Shown here in pieces: positions 24,430 through 35,076 of a stretch of DNA of 64,000 nt (positions are counted from its first letter, which is position 1; every line of letters begins with the position of its first letter). A program made the position numbers and the translations under genes. The stretch lies in assembly GCA_010909165.1 (NCBI GenBank), contig MU008155.1, positions 1,488,001-1,552,000 of the forward strand. The letters run 5' to 3'. The stretch is from Anthoceros angustus. Its lineage: Eukaryota > Streptophyta > Anthocerotopsida > Anthocerotales > Anthocerotaceae. A model generated the notes under the pieces. The model did no database searches, was not told the origin of the DNA, and saw only the letters and a list, made by a program, of their open reading frames with translations.

Positions 24430-25870
24430 ATGGACGGGCCGCCGATGCAGTCCAGCCTGGCCCCCGAAACGCAGGAGGCTATGGTGGGGGCGCTGATGGC
24501 CACAGCGGCCGCTATCAATGTGGCGACGCAGTTTTTGGCGGGGAATTCTACCACCAATCCGGTGGCGTTGGCCAAGATGATTGAGGAGCAGGAGGAGAGC
24601 AGCACGGACCTGATCGCCACCGTGGTGAATGGATATGTGAATGACCCCCTGCTGGTGCACATGACGGACATGCTGCCGAGCACGCAGCTTTTCGGGACGC
24701 GGCGGATGTCGTCGCAGTGGTACATCAAGCCGCGGTCCAAGATGGAGATTGCGGTGCAGAACGAGGATATGGCGCTGTGGAAGCAGTTTTTCAGGGTTTC
24801 GAAGAGTTGCTTTGAGTACATATGCTCGCTGGTGGCGCCGGATTTGCAGTCCAGGACTCCGGACTCGTTCAAGTTCATCGGTGGCAGGGTTATCACTGTC
24901 GATAAGCAGGTGAGGGGTTGGGGTGTTGTGTGAGCTGGTTTCGGGGTGAGGTTGTGAGGGCTCACGATGTGGTGTGTTGGATTAGGTTGCGATTGCTTTA
25001 AGGAGGCTGTCGCACGGGGAGGGGACTAATACTATTGGCGATATGTTCGGTGTTGCCAAGAATACGGTGAGTAAGATCACTTGGCGGTTTGTGAAAGCCA
25101 TAACGAGGGCAGGGGGCCACCACCTGCAGTGGCCTCATGGAGCTGACATGGATATGGTGAAGGAGGGCATCAGAAGCATGCATGGTTTCCCCAACTGCTG
25201 TGGTGTTATGGACGTTACGCACATACAGATCGAGCTTCCAGCTGGAAATGCTGCTGCTGATTGGGAGGACAGGGAGCACAACTACAGTATGATTTTGCAA
25301 GCTATCGTGGATGCCAACTTCAGGTTTTTGGACGTTTTTGCTGGCTGCCCTGGGAGTGTGTATGATTCCCGGGTCCTTCGAATATCTGGGTTTTACAGGG
25401 ATTGTGAGAACGGGGTGCGTTTGAACGGCCCTCAGGAGGTGATTCACGGCTTCCCGCTGAACGAATATGTCATCGGGGACGCTGCGTTTCCTCTTCTACC
25501 ATGGCTCATCACTCCCTACACGCCGGCAGAAATATGCTTCTCCCAGTTCAGGCATGAATTTAACTTGAAGCATGCCGCCACCCGAGTTGTTGTGGATGAT
25601 GCTTTTGCAAGGTTGAAAGGCGCTTGGCGAATTCTACATGGCCTGTTGCGCCACCCTGATATTCAGAAGTTGTCGCACATCATTTACGTCTGCTGCCTGC
25701 TTCATAACATCATGATTGACACAGGGGAGGAGTTTGACGAGAATACTTGTCCACTGGTCGGCCACCATGATGAGGGCTACTTTCAGCAGATTTCATTGAC
25801 AGCTGAGGAACGGGGCAAGCACAAGAGGGCTGTTCTCACGGACTACCTTGCCGCAGCAGATTTTGCCTGA
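24430..25870 (+). CDS. HARBI1-like PIF/Harbinger nuclease (DDE_Tnp_4), 2 exons
   Basis: Exon 1 (24,430-24,909) and exon 2 (24,986-25,870) flank a 76-nt GT-AG intron in phase 0 and encode 454 residues without interruption, normal for the family. A helix-turn-helix (IGDMFGVAKNTVSKITWRFV, about residues 176-195) precedes the RNase H-fold nuclease. Catalytic motifs are GVMDVTHI (Asp236), GCPGSVYDSRV, and VIGDAAFPL (Asp325). The third acid, normally Glu in a V-E-x-A-F-G context, is Asp364 (VVVDDAFARLK). Family members are either Harbinger transposases or domesticated proteins (animal HARBI1; plant ALP1, which acts with Polycomb). The intact frame, the divergent Myb partner and the altered acid fit domestication, but no terminal inverted repeats could be excluded. 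The start ATG follows GGAGGACC and is the first in frame. Confidence 0.85.
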
Positions 25871-27143
25871 CTTGTCACTACTTTTTTCTGGGTGGAAAAC
25901 TAACACAAATCAGCACTGACATCCGCAGCAACAAGGAAGTCTAAGACACTGTACATATTGCCCGTTTTATCAAACGCTGTGGCGCTGCTTTTGCTCCATC
26001 CGGTGATGTGATAATCTAGGGCCTTTTAGAGTTTTTGTCAGAGCTTGCCTATCTGAGTTGTCAGGTGGGTGATATTTTCCTTTCTTGAACCTTAGACGGA
26101 GGGTATTGATTTTCCTAACAATGAAGGTTTAGTTTTCCCCTCATACTTTTCCTCCTTTTGAACTAACGCATGCAACACTTCTCATGAGATGTTCACCAAC
26201 CTTGAAACTTGTGTTATGTTGGAAGAGGTACGTCCACCAGGTCAGCGTCACCCACTTGGAAATCGAAAAGATGTCCTAGAATCTCGGCAGACGATATACT
26301 CTCGTATTGAACTCGTTTTCCTTCTGAAGGGTTGCTCGGCCTCGTTTTCCTTCTGAAGGGTTGCTCGTCCCCGTCGTCGACGGGACAGATAGCATAGATT
26401 ACGACGAAGTTTGTGTAAAAACGGTATTGTGTTGATGGAACGAATGACCCTTGGAATTGTTGCCTACAAAGCCGATTTTCAGCACCCTTTCCTCAGAAGA
26501 CGTGATTTGCTTGATTTTAGCCTTAATCATCTCGGTGCACCACAATGCTTCTATACTTTTCCGCCCTATGCAGCAACCGAAACACCCAATCACTCCCGAA
26601 AAAGAAAGAAGTAAAAACTTCGATAAAAAGAAAATTCTGTAGAAACCCGAGTAGAAAAATCCCGGCCCCCCTAGTAGCCATGCCCGCTGACACCGCGACG
26701 GGCAGACCCTGGCTACCGTGGGCTTGCAAATGGATACCCGATGGCCATTAAGGCCGGCACGTATGTCCCGGCCTCGGCCACGACATATGTACCTATGTCT
26801 TGCCCATCACCATGCTATGGTGAGTCATGCATAATCCGAACCGGCTGAAAGTTTTGGCGCCCGTACGCTCACCAACACGGACATGAGAGAAACCGCTCGT
26901 CCCTACCCACATTACTAATAATACTTGTTTAAGGCTCCAAGTGCATCCCGGCTCACAAGCTTATGGTATGTGAACTCCGTCATTTGCATAGCGTAGATCT
27001 GCGAGTTTAGAGCGGCATGTTCAATCTTTGTTTTCAAGCGCTCTTATGATTAGGGATAGGGATTTTGGTTAAAGGTTGAGATTAGGGTTAGGGTTAAGGT
27101 TTTTTCTCTTTGGGATAGGGTAATGTGATTTACGGATAATAAT
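25871..27143. other. Intergenic region with a 29-bp tandem duplication
   Basis: No gene is seen. A direct duplication, CTCGTTTTCCTTCTGAAGGG plus 9 more bases, occupies 26,312-26,340 and 26,341-26,367. The first part presumably carries the 3' UTR of the HARBI1-like gene. A short run of TTAGGG-like units lies near 27,085-27,100 (only two perfect copies). Confidence 0.5.
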
Positions 27144-28136
27144 ATGGATTTGAGTTCTTGTATTAACTTAGAAGAGTTACCAACTAACACCCCTTTTGTG
27201 GTGCAGCTTCCTAAATTAGGGTTATTTAATCATCTTGACCTAAAGCGGGTTTCTTCTCAATATGACCATTCTAGGGCACCGGTAAAAAACATGTGAAGGT
27301 GGCTCACATACTCTTTTCTAGAGTGGGAGACTTTATTGGGGAATGAGTGCTATAAGTTCCCATCCTACGAACTTCTACAAGAAGGATTCTAAGGGGGAGT
27401 TTACCTCGCCTGCATCTCAAGCAGTGCAAACAACGCATCATATGTTAGGTAAGAAGGTTTGAAGTATGAAATTGTTTTATTACTTAGGAGGCATTAACAT
27501 TGTGATGGCTTGCGGTGTATTCTTCTGACCGGAAGACTTTCGCCAAAAGGAGGTGGGAGTGTCACGTGGTGCTATCTGACTAAATGTAAGGTCCTCCGTG
27601 GAGAGAGTGTCAAGCATGGTTGCCAAGCAAATTTTAGGGTGAAGAAACTTCTCACATGGCCTAAGTTCTTTGAGATTGGTCTTTTGAACATAGGCATCTT
27701 GACCTTTCAAATGCTATATGTCATGGGCAGTAAGGCTTACCCCATGATGTCAGAGCAGCATGGCTTTCACAGGAAAAGAAGGATTGGATCAGGCATTGCC
27801 TATACTGCAAAGTTCCTGTTGATGAAATAATCCTGTTGATGAAATAATGCGTCGGCATCAAGATGCATTGTATGCTCGAATCAACAATCAGACATAGGTA
27901 TATGAGCTAGTAAGAGATGATTATATGCAAAGATATGATGTTCTCAATATACTTACACAAGTTGAAGTTGGTGAATGGAAGCTAGCCGGATGATGCCACA
28001 TCGGTGTCCACATGGTTGGAGCAAAATCGTCTATAGTCTTCCACCAATCAAGCGAGAATCAACCTTTCGCTTTGGGTATTCAAACTCCTTTTATGTTAAA
28101 TTGCATGTTGCTTTATGGGAATGGTAATGTGCTAGC
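27144..28136 (+). pseudogene. MULE/FAR1-like transposase, 5' half, broken
   Basis: An ATG at 27,144 opens MDLSSCINLEELPTNTPFVV, followed, in changing frames, by pieces typical of FAR1-related MULE transposases: KKLLTWPKFFE, then DWIRHCLYCKVPVDEIMRR (about 27,780-27,855), VYELVRDDYMQRYDVLNILT, and finally FALGIQTPFMLNCMLLYGNG (about 28,070-28,130). That last block normally leads straight into the catalytic 'DATFGTN' motif. Similarity stops at about 28,136 and later parts of the same protein type reappear at 45,929. A 17-bp tandem duplication (CCTGTTGATGAAATAAT, 27,812-27,845) adds a frame change. The family motifs are recalled, not searched. Confidence 0.7.
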
Positions 28137-28332
28137 GACTTAACCACCGATTGTCCTCGAGCAACAGATAATCCCTGCACGGGGCGTTCAGACACGAGGA
28201 GCCGGCAGCAGCTGGAATCATCACACGCCTTCATGCAAAACGCAGCCACGCCCCATCCTAGGCGGCCAAAAGTCCGACACGCTAGGGCCTAGCAGTGCGA
28301 CCGGGAGCGTACAAACACCTTACTTCTCAAAG

Positions 28333-28815
28333 ATGACGTTCAACTTTGTTACAGCTGTGGCAGGAGTCGAACTGGTTATCTTCTTGCTTGCAAACCTGCT
28401 CAGCTTAGCCACCATGAGAACTCGCAGTGGGAAGTGCTATCAACGTGTGGAGACTCCGAGCAAGAGAAGAGCACCGCGAAGGTCTGCCGGAGCCGCTAAG
28501 GAGGACCTGCCCAAGGACTTGTCCGATTCTTCTATCTCAGCCGCGGAAAGGAGAGAGGATGATGCCCGCGGCTGGGACTGGGATTACAAGACCGGATGGG
28601 GGCAAAGGGTCCACATAGGGGCCTTCAATCTTGAGGTGAATGTGAACTTGATCTTCGGAGTCGTGAGAACTGGAAAGACACGAACTAACCTTCCCCCACA
28701 CGCTGTTGGGGAAGCTGGGAGGCAAACCCTCATTCAGCGGCTAGAGGAAATTGTGAAACTGCTTGAAAAGATCAAGGACGTGATGCCCAGGGAGGTTGAA
28801 GAGGAGGAGGTCTGA
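28333..28815 (+). CDS. Orphan 160-residue reading frame
   Basis: I do not recognise this protein. An N-terminal hydrophobic stretch (residues 5-26) could be a membrane anchor or signal, but an internal ATG at 28,414 (MRTRSGKCYQRV) would remove it and give a 133-residue protein. The middle is basic (KRRAPRRSAG), the C-terminus is a Leu/Lys helix (IQRLEEIVKLLEKIKDVM) ending in EVEEEEV. It sits between the broken MULE half and the 3' end of the copia pol gene, where a 3' LTR would be expected. It could be cargo, host sequence captured by rearrangement, or chance. The frame is uninterrupted amid badly decayed neighbours. Confidence 0.3.
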   Translation: MTFNFVTAVAGVELVIFLLANLLSLATMRTRSGKCYQRVETPSKRRAPRRSAGAAKEDLPKDLSDSSISAAERREDDARGWDWDYKTGWGQRVHIGAFNLEVNVNLIFGVVRTGKTRTNLPPHAVGEAGRQTLIQRLEEIVKLLEKIKDVMPREVEEEEV

Positions 28816-29026
28816 CGAGAGGAGCCACTGCTAGGTGATTAGATTTTTCCATAAGCTTCATCCACATAACCTGGCCCCAGGGTTTCTTTACTGCTGACTT
28901 CTTCATTTTACCTGATGACAGACTGGGAAGGGAGCCTGCTGGACCAGAAGGCAGTAGCACAAGGTTATAATACAACTGTGTACCACATCCGTCTGCATCC
29001 ACGAGAGTCCCCCTCTGCCAGATAAG
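28816..29026. other. Copia 3' end without LTR
   Basis: On the minus strand the pol stop is followed by a purine-rich GGCAGAGGGGGA, a plausible polypurine tract, but not by the TGTTGAG that opens the 5' LTR at 45,911. No second copy of the 221-bp LTR was found, so the 3' LTR is deleted or replaced. Confidence 0.5.
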
Positions 29027-30714
29027 TCACTGATCAAAGTGGACTGTGAAGTCATGTAGGCCTAGGCCCTCCATGTGAGGATAGTGTTTGTTCTTAGGAA
29101 GGCCCTTCGTCAGAATATCAGCTGTGTTATCGTCTGTATTAATGTAATCAACCTTGATAACTCCACGAGCTACAACATCTCGTATGTAATGATGCTGCAC
29201 CTCGATGTGCTTAGTACGTGCATGGAAGGTGGGCTTAGCCACTAATTCAAGAGCTCCTGTATTGTCGCAGAGTATCGTGGTTGATCAGCCGCATGTCCGA
29301 GGTCAAAGGCGAAGCCGTTCATCTCCGCCTCCAGCGCAGCCATGGACTTGTACTCAGCCTCTGTTGAGCTTAAAGCTATCGTAGGCTGTTTCTTGCTGCT
29401 CCAATTCAGAGCGGCTGAGGCAAGGAGAAAACAGTATGTCGAAAGGCTCCGCCTTGAGTATGAATCCGAGCCCCAATCCGCATCTGTGAAGCCAGTAAGG
29501 GTAAGCTTGGATTCACCACTACGTCTGTACATGAGTCCATATTTGACTGTGCCCTTCAAGTAACGAAACACCCTCTTTACAACTGTCCAATGAGCTCTCC
29601 CGGGGTTCTCCAGGTATTGGGAAGCTATGCAAACCGCATATTGGATATCGGGTCTTGTCCAGTTCGCTACGAACAAAGGCTGCCAACACCATGCCTGTAA
29701 GGTACGTCCTGCATGTCTTTGATTTCTTCTTCTGTCCGGGGCATTGTGAACGTGTAAGTTTTGTCCCTGTGGCATAAGGGGTGGTTGCAGGTCTGGCCTG
29801 ATCGAGGTTGAACTTCCTCAAGATTTCATTAACGTACTTGTACTGGTGAATGATCATCAGGCCCTTAGCTCGAACTCGCAACAATTGTATGCCGAGACAG
29901 AACTTGAGCTCGCCAATATCCTTCATATCGAATCTGGTGCTCAGCTGTTCCTTGACGACTAACAACAGCTTCTGATCGTTCGTGGCAAAGATTACATCGT
30001 CAACATAAAGAGCCAGTAGGACAATGGAGGATCCTTGGGTAAGCTTATAGACATTGGTGTCAGCATTGTTTTGAACAAATTTAATGCTGAGCAGGTATAA
30101 GTGCATGGTTATGTACCATACTCGCCCGCTCTGCTTAAGGCCATAAATACACTTCAAAAGCTTCAGCACTTTGTGTGGGTGTTGCAGGGTCTTCATAGCC
30201 TTCAGGCTGATACATATACAGCTCTTCATCGAGCACTGTACAAGAAAGCCGTGCAAACGTCCATCTGCTGGAGGTCCAGATCATACTCCGAGGCATAAGC
30301 TAGGAGGATCCGAATCGACTGGGTCCTCACAACAGGTGAGAAAGTCTCTTGATAGTCAATACCCTCAACCTGTGCGAAACCACGGGCTACTAGCCTAGCC
30401 TTGTATCGTGCTACCTCACCCTTGGCGTTTAACTTAAGCTTGAATACCCATTTGCAGGAAATAGCCTTGCGTCCTGATGGGAGGTCTGAAAGCTGCCAAG
30501 TTTTATTCTTCAAGAGAGACTGGTATTCTTCCTCCACAGCAACCTTCCACTGTGCGGACTGTGGGCCTGAGAAGGCTTGAGTTAAGGTGGTTGGCTCATC
30601 AGGAAGAGAAGGGCTAACTGCAAGGTGAGTGCGAAAATCGATAGACCGAGCAGCGGGTGCATTCCATTCTCGTGGGGTCGATAACGTGGAACGCGTAGCA
30701 GTGAGCCGCTTCAC
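29027..30714 (-). pseudogene. copia reverse transcriptase and RNase H
   Basis: Three overlapping frames carry the domain. 30,714-30,226 has WKVAVEEEYQSLLKNKTW, KWVFKLKLNAKGEVARYKAR and the first catalytic Asp in LDLQQMDVCTAFL. 30,256-29,519 has KCIYGLKQSGRVWY and the YVDD box in LALYVDDVIFATN. 29,775-29,242 and 29,242-29,027 carry RNase H with GFTDADWGSD, STEAEYKSM, HARTKHIEVQHHYIRD and DNTADILTKGLPKN. Two or three frameshifts separate the pieces, otherwise residues are well kept, so decay is recent or partly due to assembly errors. Confidence 0.9.
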
Positions 30715-30806
30715 ATCTTCCGGATCGGAGGCGTTGTCTGAAAATAGTAATGCTCATCTTCATGAACAAGATTCGAGGTACCTTCCCCTCTCTCAAAATC
30801 GGTAGA

Positions 30807-31941
30807 TCATTGTCCATCATCCAAAATAGCATGTTGATGAACTTTACCCTGAACAGGTGCAGCTGGAGGGATGGCATGACCAGGCGGGACTGGAAAAACT
30901 TCAGGATCAGGGGCAGCAGGCTCTGTGTCATCTAAGGGGTATTCTGCAGCTATATCTGTCCGGGTGTCCGAAACAGGATCCGCAGGTACTGATTCAACAG
31001 CTCGGGAAGGAGCTTGTGGTTCAATAAATGTAACACTCCTGGCAAACACGATAGATGCCGTTTCTGGGCTGTACAGCTTATATGCCTTGGCCTGCTCGCT
31101 ATAGCCCACAAAAATAAGGGCCTGTGCACGCTGATCAAGCTTCTTACGCTTCTCAACTGGGATATAGGCAAAAGCCTTGGAGCCAAAAACCTTGAGATGA
31201 AGCAAGCTGGGCTTCTTGCGCCAGTACACCTCGAAAGGAGTCCTCTGTGGAACTAAACTGGTCAGCACCCTGTTGAGGATGTATGTGGTTGCTACAACTG
31301 CTTCAGCCCAATAGCCTTGAGGTAAGCCTGCCCAAAGTAACATGCTTCTTGTCATGCTGAGTAGCGTTTGATTCTTGTGTTCTGACACGCCATTTTGCTG
31401 GGGCGTGTAGGGAACTGTGAGTTGTCGCAAGATACCAGCCTCTTGGAGAAGATTATCAAAAGATGAGTTAACAAACTCCCATTGTTCTGCCCGAGGATCT
31501 TCAAGAACTTGCTCGCCTCGAAAGAGCAAGAATGAGCCACCGAAAGTAGCTAAAGGTATCACTTTTGGCACGCATTGGAAAGGTCCATGTGTAGCGATCT
31601 GCATCATCGCGAGGGTGAAGTAGCGAGCCTGGGGAGGGCTCATGGATTTTCCGCATATATCAAGATGCACTTCCCACTTCGTCCTGTAGCAGTGCATTTG
31701 GAAAAGATGACTCCTTTTGTTTAGCCAGTATGCACGACTCGCAGACAGGTAAATGCTTGAAACATTTAGGAAGAGGCTCCTTGTGACATTCGGTGACGGA
31801 CATGTCAATGAGCTTAGCCCTATTAACGTGACCTAGTCTAGCGTGCCATAACACTGCCTCCTGTTGTGCACTAACTGTATTCATTGTTGTTGAGTGTGCG
31901 ACAGGCTGGGGAATAGCAGCAGAGCCGCAACTGATATTCAA
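30807..31941 (-). pseudogene. copia pre-integrase and integrase
   Basis: 31,941-31,660 holds the GAG-pre-integrase zinc-binding domain: LWHARLGHVNRAKLIDM and CESCILAKQKESSF. 31,808-30,807 holds the integrase core: VNSSFDNLLQEAGILRQLTV, PYTPQQNGVSEHKNQTLL (with the catalytic Glu), GYWAEAVVATTYILNRV and LIFVGYSEQAKAYKLYSP. The region that should contain the second catalytic Asp reads LEDPRAEQWEF rather than the usual 'LRTDRGGEF', so that Asp may be lost or displaced by a local frame change. A frame break separates the two parts. Confidence 0.85.
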
Positions 31942-32022
31942 CCTATACAGATCGTGATCTAAAATACCTTTGAAGACACATGTATCCGGTATGTCTCCTC
32001 AGAGAAGGAGCAAGTGTTAGAA

Positions 32023-32730
32023 TCAAAGACGCATGCGTATAAAGGTATGGAGGAGCTGGCTCATGGACATGAGATTTTTAGCCATACTTGGGACATACAA
32101 GACATCACTCAACTTAAGGTGTATGCCGTCCTGCAGCCTAAATATGCAAGTACCTCTGCCATCAATGTGCAAACTGGTTGTACTTTGCTCGTCTCCGAGT
32201 AGCACCTTGTCACTAACATGACCAAGGTTAAGGGTAGTAAACAACTCCCTGTCCTTGCAGATATGAGTCGTGGCTCCGGAATCCATGTAGCAGCTGCCAT
32301 CATCATTCAAGGAACTGGACAAGCACGCAGTAAGAATCTTAACTGGCGCCTTTGTTTCTCCAGAGTTCTTTTCCTTGACAGCAGAGTTTGCCTTGTCACT
32401 GTAGCTCACCCTTCTTTCTTGGCATTCTCTTGCCCAATGGCCAGGGGTGCCACACCAGTGATCCTGGTCTCTTAGTTGAACTGCTGGATGAATCAGTGCG
32501 CCCAGAAGAGCCTCCAGTCCCTGGTTACTTCCCTTTCCTTGCGAGAATTCCACATTGCTAACACGCTCGCCTTATTCTTAGGAACATGACCAGAGAGGGT
32601 GCGAGCCTGTTCTTCCTGGTAGAGAGCGCCAATGATGTCCTCAACAGTGGGGGCAGCAGTGGCGACAGCTCCAGCAGCAGCAGGCTTGACAGGGCCATTC
32701 TGGGTTGTGACGAAATTCTGATATGAGGAA
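32023..32730 (-). pseudogene. copia gag C-terminal part and protease
   Basis: Minus strand from 32,730: SYQNFVTTQNGP and VEDIIGALYQEEQARTLSG are gag C-terminus. The zinc knuckle reads DHWCGTPGHWARECQER and lacks the first Cys of the CCHC set. The protease active site is intact in CYMDSGATTHICKDRELF (about 32,290-32,240), followed by LKLSDVLYVPSMAKNLMSM. A frame change lies near 32,500-32,550. Confidence 0.85.
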
Positions 32731-32754
32731 CAAGGTCTCCTAAGACCTGGAGAC
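32731..32754 (+). repeat. Left terminal inverted repeat
   Basis: CAAGGTCTCCTAAGA followed by CCTGGAGAC. Inside the repeat GTCTCC pairs with GGAGAC, so each end can itself form a small hairpin. It matches 43,989-44,012 inverted with three mismatches. Confidence 0.75.
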
Positions 32755-33499
32755 ACACCCCTCTTTTTAGAGACAGAGGTCGAAATGACCAAATTTTACA
32801 TTTGAAATCAAATCAAATCGTGATTTCGTGGGTTTTCGAACCTGGTCAAAAACACACATCGCAGATAACCAGGGTTTTCATAACACCATTTCTAGCTTTA
32901 TCATGCCATTTGATCTTGCAAATAATGGTCCTCGGTTGGATCAAGTTTGAAAATACCGCGTTTTGCACTTTCAAGGACACTTTTCCAAAATCGGTTAGTC
33001 TTTCAAAATCGCCAAGTTTGTGACGCTTTTGAATATATGTACTAAGGGTCAAAGTCCAGAGACTAATGTTGTGGATACATTTCATTTCCTTCACATGCCC
33101 CTCATGTCCGGACATCCCGACGGTGTCTTTAAATATGTGGCAACGTGAAAGTTCAAGTTCAATATGTCTCTACATGTCACTATACATAATACAACAAATG
33201 CATCAACACATGTCATTTGGTATCCAAGTGGTGAATTAGATGTATAATTTAGCCAAATGTAAACTAACTAATCGCCTTCTACGCATTTGCCATCCGAAAT
33301 ACACGACACAAGGCGAGCTTAAAACCCCAACACATCACTAGACCAGACAGTAGGAGCCAGTGATTTACTTCACTTATAAAAAGGGGATAGCTTAAACACC
33401 GCCAAGTCTGTCATGAGCAAGAAAGTCGAGGCGAAGAAAGCAGTTGGCCAAAACCCGGATGTCCGGTGAGCACCAGCCCACACAATGCCCATATTGACC

Positions 33500-35076
33500 A
33501 TGCTTTAAACGATGTACCCCACGTTAAAGACCAAAGTGTGTGTAAAGGATTCAACAAAAGCACTATTCGATTGAGTGAGCATCATTGCGAAACCAAAACC
33601 AATAGTGCTCATTCCTAGGCTAGTCTCAGTACACTCTATGCTGAATGCACCACACAAGAAACCAACACTAGCGGCGGTCAAACCGGATGTGCCATTTAGC
33701 ACTGCATCAACACCATCAAATATCCGCAAGAGAACACAACCACAAGCAGATGGCGAAACATCGATTCTGATCTCGAAGGCGAAACCATACTTGCCATCCT
33801 CACTCGGGCTCAGCCTTCACGGTCGCTCCCTCCACTGCTGCCAAGGCCTTCGCGGCTGTTTCTGCTGCGACCATCACCAGGGCTAGCTCCCTCTGCCTCC
33901 TTCTCGCGGGCCATACGTCGTCTTCGGCATCCAACTCCTCTGTAGACAACTCCCGCATCTCCGGCTTCACTGCCAAATATGGTCTGAATCTTCGTAGCTC
34001 CCTTTCAGCTGTCTTCACCTCCTCCCCGGCAAGTGAGAGGTCACGGGTTATATCCCTTGGCTTTCCACCCTCATCCCCTCGGGAAGGGTCCACACCCCTA
34101 GCGGCTCCCTTAAGGCCACCACACCCACCTCCCCTTGGAACCAACAACAGGCTTGGGGTGAGGAAAAGCAGGTGCCATGGGCGGATCGCTTCCAGCGACA
34201 TTGCCTCGCGTGTTGGACCCCTGAGGCCCCAGAGGAGGTCTTCCTCCTAGCCCTCTTGACTGCGATGTCGAGATGTCACCCGTGGGGGTGACTGTAGCCG
34301 CCTCGTTCTCATCGCAATCGTGGAGAACTAGCACACAAAGGCGGGTGCCACAAGTCCGAGGTTAGTAGCCGGCCGGCTGCTGCACCAGCCAGGCGAAGCG
34401 AGCACCAGGCGAGCGGCGGCGCCAGCAGCACCGGCCAGGCGAAGCCTTTTATGTTCCAATCTCCGATAGCGCCGCAAATGGCGGTCCTCCTCAACCAACA
34501 CGCACCTCGCCACCCAGGCCACCACGCCCGCTCACCCCGGTGGCACTCGTGAGCGCCAGATCGCCAACCACGGCGCGGGCTCTTGGAGCGTGATGGAAAA
34601 TAAAAGAAGAGTGAGGGCAGAGAGTACCGGCCGGAGGAGGGTTTACGTCTCTCCCCATTCCTTCCCATCCTACATACAATTGTCGAGAAGCAGCCACGCA
34701 GCCGAAAAAAGCAGTACACGGGCCATACACCGACAAGTGTGAAACCTTACAAAAACATGATCGTGTTGTGCCGGATGTCCGGTGGAAGCCATAGAGACTC
34801 AACCACATTGCCAACACTCCAAAAGAGGAGCACACATCCTAATAAAACAAACCACCTTCACATAACTAGGAAATCACGTCTGACCTCGCTCTCTCAACAT
34901 CAAAATTAATTCTAGGTGGGTTAGGATCGCTCCTCGCGAGTCCACACCGCCATCAAGTCCACCAAATAATCACAGATGCATCGGAGGATTCAATGTTGTC
35001 CAGTCTTAGAATCAATCCGCTCATCACCGGTTTCATCACCATCAACAGGAGGAAGCCGGTAGCTTCCTCACTCTAC
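33500..35076. other. Left interior of the TIR element, no assigned gene
   Basis: Minus-strand frames at 34,334-34,110 and 34,201-33,800 (with ELRRFRPYLAVKPEMRELST and EELDAEDDVWPARRRQREL) look protein-like but match nothing I recognise. They could be the C-terminal tail of a transposon protein. Two copies of the dispersed palindrome lie at 33,455-33,466 and 34,771-34,782. Confidence 0.35.

Noticed and set aside
27060-27105. Telomere-like repeat (AGGGTTAGGG)
   Set aside because: Only two perfect TTAGGG units, and the usual plant repeat is TTTAGGG; too short for an interstitial telomere.
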